Below, piece by piece: positions 35,431-43,784 of a stretch of 53,790 nucleotides of DNA. The notes beneath the pieces are model-generated. The model searched no databases. It was not told the origin of the DNA and was given only the letters and a program-made list of their open reading frames with translations. The stretch covers positions 1-53,790 of the forward strand of contig JAFZFQ010000053.1 in assembly GCA_017555825.1 (NCBI GenBank), written 5' to 3'. Both the position numbers and the translations under genes were made by a program. How positions within the stretch are numbered: position 1 is the first letter of the stretch; each line of letters opens with the position of its first letter. Origin of the DNA: Bacteroidaceae bacterium. Its GTDB lineage: Bacteria; Bacteroidota; Bacteroidia; Bacteroidales; Barnesiellaceae_A.

Positions 35431-38400
35431 TTAGAGAGCAATTTTAACAACTTGTACATTGTTGTCAACCTTAACAGTTGCAACATATACACCATTCACG
35501 AGAGCCGAGAGGTCATATTGTTGCTTGTTGTTGTAGGTTGCAACCACAACACCGGCAGCATTGTAGAGAACTACAGTAGCATTGGGTTCGGTGTAGAGAG
35601 TCTTGCCGGCAACATAAGCCGAACCTTCGTAGCTCACCTTATCGGTAGCAGAGAATTCCAACGCGAATGTAGAGCTTTGTGCTTCTGATACGCCAAGAGC
35701 GTAAACAACGGCAACTTCTACAAATGTAGTCTTTTCTTGGCTTGCAAAGTTCTCGGGATCCTCACGATATACCCACACACTGTCGTTGGTGTTGGTAGTC
35801 TCCGATATAGGAATCTTATAGCCATCTTGGTATACGTTGTATTGGATTACCTCCAAAGCCGATTGGGGAGCATCCCACTCGAAGTGTACCCAATATGCGG
35901 GGAGTTCACCCACATCGGGATCGCGATACACACCCTCTACTGTAGCAATGTAGCGAAGGTTTTGTACGGGCTCCAACTTAGCATTCAAAGTATAAACACA
36001 GGGAGCTGTAGCATTGAATGCTTGTTGAGAAACTGCATCGTATGTTTGCACGATGTACTCGTAAGTACCGTTCTCTACGTTTTCGTCTTTGAAGCGGATG
36101 ATACCTTGAGCAGCAGTAGCAGTTACAGTGTCAACGGGAGTGCAACCACGCCAGATGATGTATTGAGCGTTAGCAAGTCTGATTTTGGGGAAGTTACACT
36201 CAACCTTGATAGTATTGGGTGACTCGGCTGTAGAAGCGTCAGTCACTACAAGGTTTTGGGGTGTAAGGTTGCCACAGAGAGCCGAGTAGGTCTCCATAGA
36301 GTAGCGACCATTGCTATTGGTCCAAGTATCGTTCTTGGCAGTGTAGTTTTCGTCGTAAGTTTTGTAAACCATGTTACCTTGAGCCTCACGCACTGTACGA
36401 GTTGAGGGAACAAAGTTTGCAGTGGGTTTATAAGTTTCCTCATCATACCAAGGCATAGAGCGTACCTTCATGGTTACAACACCATACTTATCGTATGTAT
36501 ACTCAAACTTCTCGTAAGCCAAGCCTTCGGGAGTGCGAGCCTCTTGTACGAGTACACGACCGTTCTCGTCGTAAGTGTAAGTTGTATTGTAGCAAGAAGA
36601 AGCATAAGTGTGGTGAACATACTCTACATAAGTGGGATTACCCTTCTCGTCGTAAGAAACGTAGTTGGTTGTAGAGTTGAGCTTGTCGTATGTATCAGAA
36701 CCGAAAGTACGAGTCTTGTCGGTCATTGAAGTGAGACGACCTTGGAAGTCGTAGAAGTACTCATAGAGACGGAACGAGAGAGTATCCTCCTTGGTAGCCA
36801 AGCGACCATATTGGTCGTAAGTGTATACGTAGGTCATCTTGTTCTTGCTCCACTCGCCCAAACCGTTCATTTGACGATAGAACTCAGAGATGAGTTGAGC
36901 ATTGTTGTTGTACTCATAGAAGTAGTGGTAAGTGGGCACTGCAGTACCGTCGGTTTGATAACCGTAGTCGATACGACGTGAGAGGTTGTTGTTGTTGTCG
37001 TAGAGGTAGTAGTTGATACCCGAAGCACCACGAGTGGTACCCATGCTATCGCCATATTTCACCTCGTGAGTGAGGTAGTAAGTGGGCATAGGCTCGCCTT
37101 CGAAGTCGGCGCTGTTGTCCCAGAACAAAGTTACATACTCACCTTGTTGTACACCGTGCTCATACACAACGTCTACGCGGATGCTGGCAACTTCGTCGTC
37201 AACCATGCTCAAGTCGCACTCTTTCACATCACCCGAGATTTCTACGAGGGGATAAGCCCAAGGATATACCCATACTTTGTAACCAAGAACGGGATCGTCG
37301 CAGGGTTTTACATCCCAAGCAAGTTTAATGTAGAATGTGTCGTATGTACCTGCATCGGGGTCGTTGTATGTGCCATGGTAACCACCTGCTACGCGGATAT
37401 TCTCGGCATAGCTGAGGGGCATTTTCACATCGACGGGAGCAACGTTACTTACGTTGTAGTATACATCGTTGGCAGCGTCGTATGATTGTACGTAGTACTC
37501 GTAGCTTGCGTTGGGCACGTTCTCTTCGATATACTCGATTTTGCCATCAACAGCCTCTACAGTAGCCATCATCATACCGTTACGCCAGATAACATAGCTT
37601 GTTTTCTCTACGGGAAGAGTAGCAGGAACGTCGCAAGTAACCTTCACTGTGTTGGGACGCTCTTCTGTCGAGATATTCTCGGCAACAGCATTGCGGGGAG
37701 CATAAGCACCGTCGAGGTTTACATAAAGCTCGTTGTATGTAGTAGAGCCCTTGGTCCACATTTTGAGGATAGTGTCCCAAGTCCAAGTAATCTTGTTGTA
37801 CCAGCCATTGCCAAGAGCAGTGCGCTCAGTGTGGTAGTTGAAGCGCAAAGTATCTTTTGTACCACCTACTTGACCGCTCTCGCGACTACCCTTACCGTAG
37901 GCCGACATATACTCATACTTATCGATCAACACACCGGCCTCGTCGTATGCGTAAGTATCACGGCTGTGTACAGTACCGATAACGCAATGACGCATGATGT
38001 CGATGCAACGACCCATAGCATCGTAGCTATATACTGCGTCGAAACGATAGTCCGATTGATAACCATCCGACTCAGCGCGAGCGGGGTTGCCATTGGCATC
38101 GAAATCGAAGTAGCTGATGTCTTGGATTGTTGTGGGTGTAGTGTTGCTGTAATAAGTCTCACGGTACTTATAACCTTGCTCATTAAAGAAGTATTGGTTA
38201 CCACGGTTTGAGGTATCTTCTTTAACGAGACGACCTTGCTCATCATATTGATAGATGCACTCGTCTTTGCGCTCCCACTTGCCGTATGCGGGTTGGTATT
38301 GGTCGTTGCATGAACGCTCCAAGAGACCACGCTCGTTGTAAGTGTAGGTAATAACAGTCTCAGTGTAAGAGTCACCGTTGTAGTCGGTAGCGATTTCATA

Positions 38401-38577
38401 AGTACGTTGTATCTTATTCTCGCCATCATAAAGATTCACCGACTTAAGTGTAACGCCGGTAGCACCCATACTGTCGCCAATCTTGTAAGTGGCAACCATA
38501 GTAGGCTCTGCGTTCACTTGAAGGGCAGTTGCAAACAAAGCTGCACACACACCCACTGTGAGTAGATTTTTCTTCAT
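35431..38577 (-). CDS. Secreted YD-repeat/fibronectin-III-like protein, internally duplicated (copy 2)
   Basis: 1048 residues. Signal peptide about 1-23. YD-type repeats (YTYNERGLLER, YQYDEQGRLVKE, SYDAMGRCIDI, AYDEAGVLIDK) fill about 30-290. FnIII-like units fill about 292-480. The layout then restarts at about 497 with a header like the N-terminal one (KIGDSMGATG versus KYGDSMGTTRG), giving a second YD block (to about 770) and second FnIII-like pair (to about 965). The end (about 975-1048) resembles a T9SS sorting domain: VVLYNAAGVVVATY, YDLSALVNGVYVATV. There is no Rhs core cage or polymorphic toxin tail. It should be surface-exposed or released. Paralog of the gene at 38773. Confidence 0.85.
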   Translation of the reverse strand: MKKNLLTVGVCAALFATALQVNAEPTMVATYKIGDSMGATGVTLKSVNLYDGENKIQRTYEIATDYNGDSYTETVITYTYNERGLLERSCNDQYQPAYGKWERKDECIYQYDEQGRLVKEDTSNRGNQYFFNEQGYKYRETYYSNTTPTTIQDISYFDFDANGNPARAESDGYQSDYRFDAVYSYDAMGRCIDIMRHCVIGTVHSRDTYAYDEAGVLIDKYEYMSAYGKGSRESGQVGGTKDTLRFNYHTERTALGNGWYNKITWTWDTILKMWTKGSTTYNELYVNLDGAYAPRNAVAENISTEERPNTVKVTCDVPATLPVEKTSYVIWRNGMMMATVEAVDGKIEYIEENVPNASYEYYVQSYDAANDVYYNVSNVAPVDVKMPLSYAENIRVAGGYHGTYNDPDAGTYDTFYIKLAWDVKPCDDPVLGYKVWVYPWAYPLVEISGDVKECDLSMVDDEVASIRVDVVYEHGVQQGEYVTLFWDNSADFEGEPMPTYYLTHEVKYGDSMGTTRGASGINYYLYDNNNNLSRRIDYGYQTDGTAVPTYHYFYEYNNNAQLISEFYRQMNGLGEWSKNKMTYVYTYDQYGRLATKEDTLSFRLYEYFYDFQGRLTSMTDKTRTFGSDTYDKLNSTTNYVSYDEKGNPTYVEYVHHTYASSCYNTTYTYDENGRVLVQEARTPEGLAYEKFEYTYDKYGVVTMKVRSMPWYDEETYKPTANFVPSTRTVREAQGNMVYKTYDENYTAKNDTWTNSNGRYSMETYSALCGNLTPQNLVVTDASTAESPNTIKVECNFPKIRLANAQYIIWRGCTPVDTVTATAAQGIIRFKDENVENGTYEYIVQTYDAVSQQAFNATAPCVYTLNAKLEPVQNLRYIATVEGVYRDPDVGELPAYWVHFEWDAPQSALEVIQYNVYQDGYKIPISETTNTNDSVWVYREDPENFASQEKTTFVEVAVVYALGVSEAQSSTFALEFSATDKVSYEGSAYVAGKTLYTEPNATVVLYNAAGVVVATYNNKQQYDLSALVNGVYVATVKVDNNVQVVKIAL

Positions 38578-38615
38578 AGGTTTATAGGTTTGGTTAAAAA
38601 TAAGTTTCTTGGGCG

Positions 38616-38623
38616 CAAAGTTA
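38616..38623 (-). promoter_or_regulatory. Bacteroidota -7 promoter element for the second YD-repeat gene
   Basis: TAACTTTG on the minus strand, 38 bases before the ATG at 38577. Probable start of a YD-repeat, Omp28-like, beta-propeller transcript. Confidence 0.6.
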
Positions 38624-38711
38624 ACACTAAATGGCTATATAAATACACGCACACACATATTTAAGAGTTTTGTTTAACACTTATTAACTATTACAAACAC
38701 CCCACAAAACA

Positions 38712-38749
38712 CCGAGGCCACACCCGGTTTGTATCGGGTGCGGCCTCGG
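38712..38749 (-). terminator. Terminator of the first YD-repeat gene
   Basis: 15-base GC-rich stem with one mismatch (CCGAGGCCGCACCCG against CGGGTGTGGCCTCGG, minus strand), 8-base loop, then TGTTTTGTG. It is 23 bases past the stop. Confidence 0.75.
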
Positions 38750-38772
38750 CCTATAGGAATGTTGTCACTAAA

Positions 38773-41700
38773 TTAGCGACGAGCAAATTTAATTACTTGC
38801 AATTTGTCACCGGCCTTGACAGCGGCAACATATACGCCTGCTGGCAATGAAGACAAGTCTACCGACTCAACGGCAGCACGGCTTGCAACAGCCACACCGG
38901 CAGCGTTGTACACAACTACATCGGCAACATTGCGCACATAGAGAGTATTGCCTTCGATATGAGCTTGAGCCACTTTCACAGCCTCAACAGCACCGTCGCT
39001 GATAGAGAATGTCTCGCTTACGCGCTCCGACTCACCTACTACATACTCAACAGTTACCTCAACACCGATCTCTTTTTGTTGGTCGGGTGAGTTGAAGTCG
39101 CTCTCGCGATATACCGAGATACTGTCGCAAGTGTTGGTTGTGAACGATTGAGGAACTACCCAACCTTGCTCGTATACGTTGTAACCGAGTATCTCAACGT
39201 CTGACTCGGGAGCATCCCATGCAAAGTGTATCCAGTATGCGGGTTGTTGACCACCTTGACCATCGGTAAAGAAACCAACTGTTTGCTCAACGAAGTGCAA
39301 GTTTGTGATGGGAGCCAACTCGATAGTATAGATAGCTGTAGCAGCGTTAGAAACGTTGTACATGATGTCGTTTACAGCGTCGTAAGATTGTACGAGGAAC
39401 TCAACTTCGCGACCGTTGGGCAAGTTTTGAGCAATGTAAGTAATCTTACCGTTTACAGCAGCTACTGTATCGACGGGTTGCCAGTCGTACCAGATGATGT
39501 ATTGAGCGTTATCAACCTCTTTGGCAGGCACTGTACAAGTGAGTTGAACAGCGTTTACGAAGTTTGCGTTATTGATATAGTCAACCTTCAAGTCACGGGG
39601 AGCGTAAGCGCCATCAAGTACAGCATAGTACTCGGTGTGAGTTCTGTATTGAGCCCACTCTTGGTCACGCTCTACGTAGTTGTAAGATACGAAGTCATAT
39701 TGAGTCTCCGACACGCGAGTACGAGTTTCGCGAGAAGCGTAGATAAAGCCATCAGTATCCCAGTTGCGGTTGCTCTTGATGCGGTCTACATTCACGCCAT
39801 ACTCGTCGTATACGTTTTCATACTTGTAGTTACCCACCTTGCCGCTTGCATTGTCTTGAGAGGGCTTCCATGACTCTTCAACGAGCACACGACCCATAGC
39901 GTCGTATGTAAAGAATACAAAGTAGCTACCTGTAGCATACAAGTGGTCGGTGTAATCCATGCGTTGAGGATTGTTGTTGGCATCGAAGTCGCTGTATTCG
40001 ATTGTGCTGTAAGGCTTGTCGTAGGCAGCATCGGGGTTGTTACGATCGTTCTTACCGTACTTGGTATACTCGATCAAGCGACCTTGCTCGTCATACTTGT
40101 ACTCATACATCTCGTTGTAGGTGTAGATATTCTCTTTTCTTACGAGTTGACCTTGCTCGTTGTAAGTGTAGAGAGTGTGATCTTTAGCGTCTGACCATAC
40201 GCCCATATCCTTGTATTGGATATAGTAGTACTCGGCGAGCAAACCATTCTCGTAGTTGTAGTAGTATTGGTAGTCGGGGCCTACACCTTCATTGGTAGGC
40301 ATCAACGATTTGGCACGATAGATGCTATTGTCGGCATTGTAGAGGTTCAATGTCAAGTAACCACCTTCGTCTTGTTTTACGAGAGTGAGCACATCGGGTT
40401 GTTGCTCACCTTCAAACTCCTTAGATGAGTCCCATTTGAATGAAACATAGTCACCTGTTGCAATACCCAAGTCATATACAGCATCAATGCGAATATCGGC
40501 AGTCTCGCCATCGGGCATGCTCAACTCGGCTGTAAACACGCTACCATTTACTGTAGCAATGGGCATTGCGAAGGGTTTTTGGTAGATTTCAAACTTGTTT
40601 ACTGCATAGGGAGAAGCAGGGATTTCCCATTGCAATGTAATGAAGTATGTATCGTAGGTAGTACCTGTTTGGTTGTCGGTAGCAGTACCCTTGCGACCAC
40701 CTACCAATTTAATATCGCTAACAGCGGGCAAGTTGACCATCATATTGATGAAAGTGAGGTCGGTAACGTTGTAGTATACATGGTTCACCGCATCGTAGGC
40801 TTGAACAAAATATGCGTGAGTTGCGCTCTCAACATTTTTGTCAACATACTCAATAACACCATCTACAGCCTCAACAGTGGCAGCTACCTCCCAGTTGCGC
40901 CAAATCAAATACTTAACACCGGTCAAGGCAGCAGGAGCTTGAGCAGTTACCTTCACACAGTTGGGCTCGTCGTCGGTCGACACGTTTTTCAATGTCAAGC
41001 CGGTAGCAACAGTATTCTCGGCGAGAGGAGCATAATACTCGTGGTATGTAGCGGGTTGAGTAGTCCAAGCGTAGATGTAGTTAAAGTTTTCGTCCCAATC
41101 AACCACGTCTTTAACACGCTCTACCACTTTGTAGTATTTGTTGTCGGTAAATGTACGAGTAATCTCCTTGCTATACATCAAAGTATCTTCGGCACTACCC
41201 GGAGTAATCATTTCGGGAGTCCAGCTTGTAGAAGTGTACCATTTCTCGCTCACGCACACGCCGTTGGCATCGTAGGTATACTCATAGCGTTGCATCTTAG
41301 AGCCTGTAGCAGTGAGACGGTCGTCGACGATGATGCGGTGTGAAGCATCGTAGTCGCGAGTACCCGAGAAGGCATACATTGCGTATGCACCCTCCGACTC
41401 ATATTTACGAGGCTTGTTTACAGCACCGGGAACGAAGTCTGAGTAAGTAATAGTTTGGAGCACTTGACCTGTAGAAGAAACTGTATTTACAGTTTGAATA
41501 ATATTGCCATTGGCATCCAAGGTGTGAGTGTAAGTGTTACGACCACCGATCTCGGCAATTCTCACACCATTCTCATTGTACTCATAAGCGATGCTATCGC
41601 GACGAGACCAATCGTTGTAGGCAGGACGATATTGATAGTCGGTAACGTGAATCAAGTTACCCTTCTCGTCGTAGGTGTAATAGTACACATTTTGAACCTC

Positions 41701-41913
41701 AAACACACCCGAAGTACCGGCTGTTTGGAAGACGTGACGAGCAGTATCGCCATTGGCTGTAAAGAAATAGAAATCCTTGGATTGACAAGAATTAGAAGTA
41801 CCCATGTGGTCGCCATACTTTTCTTTGTAAGTAAGCACCGCATCGGCTTGAGCCATCATTGCCGACATTGCAACAAAGATGCTCATGCAGATTGTAAGTA
41901 ATCTTGTTTTCAT
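38773..41913 (-). CDS. Secreted YD-repeat/fibronectin-III-like protein, internally duplicated (copy 1)
   Basis: 1046 residues, same layout as the gene at 35431. Signal peptide about 1-23 (ending MMAQA). Header KYGDHMGTSN, then YD-type repeats (YTYDEKGNLIHV, YEYNENGVRIAE, YTYDANGVCVSE) to about 285. FnIII-like units with KYLIWRNWEVAATVEAVDG cover about 295-485. A second YD block (YTYNEQGQLVRKE, YKYDEQGRLIEY, FTYDAMGRVLVE) runs about 505-760, followed by a second FnIII-like pair to about 965. The C-terminal sorting-like domain is DVVVYNAAGVAVASR, VDLSSLPAGVYVAAV. It is the first gene of the minus arm, divergent from the plus arm across 293 bases, and has its own promoter and terminator. No catalytic motif seen. 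Confidence 0.85.
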   Translation of the reverse strand: MKTRLLTICMSIFVAMSAMMAQADAVLTYKEKYGDHMGTSNSCQSKDFYFFTANGDTARHVFQTAGTSGVFEVQNVYYYTYDEKGNLIHVTDYQYRPAYNDWSRRDSIAYEYNENGVRIAEIGGRNTYTHTLDANGNIIQTVNTVSSTGQVLQTITYSDFVPGAVNKPRKYESEGAYAMYAFSGTRDYDASHRIIVDDRLTATGSKMQRYEYTYDANGVCVSEKWYTSTSWTPEMITPGSAEDTLMYSKEITRTFTDNKYYKVVERVKDVVDWDENFNYIYAWTTQPATYHEYYAPLAENTVATGLTLKNVSTDDEPNCVKVTAQAPAALTGVKYLIWRNWEVAATVEAVDGVIEYVDKNVESATHAYFVQAYDAVNHVYYNVTDLTFINMMVNLPAVSDIKLVGGRKGTATDNQTGTTYDTYFITLQWEIPASPYAVNKFEIYQKPFAMPIATVNGSVFTAELSMPDGETADIRIDAVYDLGIATGDYVSFKWDSSKEFEGEQQPDVLTLVKQDEGGYLTLNLYNADNSIYRAKSLMPTNEGVGPDYQYYYNYENGLLAEYYYIQYKDMGVWSDAKDHTLYTYNEQGQLVRKENIYTYNEMYEYKYDEQGRLIEYTKYGKNDRNNPDAAYDKPYSTIEYSDFDANNNPQRMDYTDHLYATGSYFVFFTYDAMGRVLVEESWKPSQDNASGKVGNYKYENVYDEYGVNVDRIKSNRNWDTDGFIYASRETRTRVSETQYDFVSYNYVERDQEWAQYRTHTEYYAVLDGAYAPRDLKVDYINNANFVNAVQLTCTVPAKEVDNAQYIIWYDWQPVDTVAAVNGKITYIAQNLPNGREVEFLVQSYDAVNDIMYNVSNAATAIYTIELAPITNLHFVEQTVGFFTDGQGGQQPAYWIHFAWDAPESDVEILGYNVYEQGWVVPQSFTTNTCDSISVYRESDFNSPDQQKEIGVEVTVEYVVGESERVSETFSISDGAVEAVKVAQAHIEGNTLYVRNVADVVVYNAAGVAVASRAAVESVDLSSLPAGVYVAAVKAGDKLQVIKFARR

Positions 41914-41982
41914 AAGCGTTTGTATTTGGTTTTATATATTGTTTCCGTCTTAGAGAATTGATGTTTCGCAGCTTTCAGTGCG

Positions 41983-41990
41983 CAAATTTA
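41983..41990 (-). promoter_or_regulatory. Bacteroidota -7 promoter element of the minus arm
   Basis: TAAATTTG on the minus strand, with TTG about 20 bases upstream (42011-42013). The leader to the ATG at 41913 is about 65 bases. Confidence 0.65.
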
Positions 41991-42127
41991 TACACAATTT
42001 CAAAAAGGCACAATAAATAGGGGTATTTTTTATTTACGACCCCTCGTTGTCGCCCCTGTTTTTTACATCTATTAACAAGTAAAAAAAAAAAACAGCTATT
42101 TAGCTCTCTATATATATAAATATTACG

Positions 42128-42135
42128 TAATTTTG
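42128..42135 (+). promoter_or_regulatory. Bacteroidota -7 promoter element of the plus arm
   Basis: TAATTTTG, a full TAnnTTTG match, 71 bases before ATG 42207. No clear -33 element at the usual distance. Confidence 0.6.
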
Positions 42136-42206
42136 CGTCCGGAAAAACAATTGCATTACACAACTATTCTTGCCAATTCATTTACAAACCTATCAATAAA
42201 TCAATT

Positions 42207-43766
42207 ATGAGAAAAAGTTTACTTCTGCTGATGCTATCAGTAGTGATGGCACTCCCCACATTCGCAAATGAGGAATGCGATGTAATTTTTACCGGTACTC
42301 CCTGGTTTACCATGGGTATCTCGGGTAACGGTCGCTTCATTGTAGGTACTCGTCAATATACCGAGGCCTATCGTTTCGACGTAGAAGAGGAGCGTTTGAT
42401 GGTACTCCCCGCCACAGGCGAGTATGACGACATGTGTTTCTCGGACGTATCGGACAACGGTCTTGTAGTAGGTAAAGACCACGACATGCTCCCCGCAATC
42501 TTCCACGTAGAGACCAACTCATGGGAGCGTCTCCCCTTCCCCTACACTCAAATCACAGAGGGTTATGCCAACTCTATCACCCCCGACGGTAAGGTAATCG
42601 TAGGTTTCATCATGGGTTCGATAGACTATGACAAGCCCTATACAGTATTCCCCTGCATCTGGCGTCTTCAAGAGGACGGCTCATGGGTATATGAGGAACT
42701 CCCCAACCCCGAGACCGACTTCCTCGGCACAAAGACTCAATTTATCTCAACTCGTACTATCACTGCCGATGGTAACACCGTAATAGGTGTGTGCGTTGAG
42801 AAGAAGGGTCGCTACTACCAACCCATCGTATACCGCTACAACGGTACTGAGTGGAGCTATGAGTATCCCTTCCTCGAAATGACATTCAACGGCAACGACA
42901 TCTACAACAAATGGATGGCACAAGAGCCCAACATGTATAACTACATCACTGTAGAGCCCGGCGACCCCGAGTACATGTTCCAAGTAGAAGAGTACCAAGC
43001 CGTATTTGCCGAGTGGCAATACAACTTCTGGAGCGAGTGGAAAACCGGCTTCGAGGTAACTTCAGTGCCCGTAATCATGAGCGACAACGGCAAGTGGTTG
43101 GCTCCTATGGCAACCGAGTCGGTATACACATGGGAACCCGGTGCATTGTCAATAAGCAAAGAATCGCACAGCTACGCCACACTCTACAACCTTGAGACAG
43201 GCGAGCTCACCAAGTTCGAGAACCTTGGTGCTTCTAAGGGCTGGTACTCATACGGTGTGAGCAACGATGGCGACATCATCTCTTCAGACGGTATCAACTT
43301 CTACCTCAAGCCCGCCGGTAGCTCAGAGGCTATCGAATTGTCGGAGTGGTTGCACGACGAGTATCAATTTGACTTGTGGACATACCTCCCCCCCAACACC
43401 GAGTATATCGAGTGTAGCTCTATCTCGTCTGATATGACCGTAATCGTGGGTGTATACCGCTCGGTAACTCCCGAAGGCGAGCTCGACAACAAAGAGACAT
43501 TCTGCGTGAAATTGCCCGGCTTCATGAGCAACATCAAGCAAACACTCGACACACCCCAAAACAGCGATATCGTAATGGCCGGCAACGAGTTGCACTTTGG
43601 TAGCGAGGCTACCAACATTGCCATCTACGACATCTGCGGCAAACTTGTCATGACACACAGCGGTCGCACTTCTACATTGAATGTAGAGGGTCTTGCCAAC
43701 GGTGTATATGTGGTTACTGCCGAGATGAACGGTGCTGTAGCAACAGGTAAAGTTTACAACTTGTAA
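42207..43766 (+). CDS. Secreted HAF/beta-propeller protein with T9SS-like sorting domain (short form)
   Basis: 519 residues. Signal peptide about 1-20 (ending TFANE). HAF-type units cover most of the chain: GISGNGRFIVGTRQ, SDVSDNGLVVGKDH, SITPDGKVIVGFIMG, TITADGNTVIGVCVE, GVSNDGDIISSDG and SISSDMTVIVGVYRS. The C-terminal about 65 residues form a sorting-like domain (IAIYDICGKLVMTH, LNVEGLANGVYVVTA). It matches the N-terminal propeller part of the minus-arm proteins but lacks their FnIII-like and beta-sandwich modules. First gene of the plus arm, 18 bases before the Omp28-like gene. Function unknown. Confidence 0.83.
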   Translation: MRKSLLLLMLSVVMALPTFANEECDVIFTGTPWFTMGISGNGRFIVGTRQYTEAYRFDVEEERLMVLPATGEYDDMCFSDVSDNGLVVGKDHDMLPAIFHVETNSWERLPFPYTQITEGYANSITPDGKVIVGFIMGSIDYDKPYTVFPCIWRLQEDGSWVYEELPNPETDFLGTKTQFISTRTITADGNTVIGVCVEKKGRYYQPIVYRYNGTEWSYEYPFLEMTFNGNDIYNKWMAQEPNMYNYITVEPGDPEYMFQVEEYQAVFAEWQYNFWSEWKTGFEVTSVPVIMSDNGKWLAPMATESVYTWEPGALSISKESHSYATLYNLETGELTKFENLGASKGWYSYGVSNDGDIISSDGINFYLKPAGSSEAIELSEWLHDEYQFDLWTYLPPNTEYIECSSISSDMTVIVGVYRSVTPEGELDNKETFCVKLPGFMSNIKQTLDTPQNSDIVMAGNELHFGSEATNIAIYDICGKLVMTHSGRTSTLNVEGLANGVYVVTAEMNGAVATGKVYNL

Positions 43767-43784
43767 TACATATAATAGATAGAC

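Larger units (their letters stand above)
41914..42206. promoter_or_regulatory. Divergent control region between the two arms of the secreted-protein locus
   Basis: 293 bases, no gene. It contains one minus-strand promoter element (41983-41990), one plus-strand element (42128-42135), a stretch of A/T homopolymers, and a GGGGT/ACCCC pair near 42020-42045 whose role is unclear. Both arms could be switched from here. Confidence 0.6.

Noticed and set aside
42010-42050. GGGGT/ACCCC pair in the divergent region as an invertible promoter or operator
   Set aside because: Only 5 bases pair, the loop is long, and no second copy flanks the promoters.
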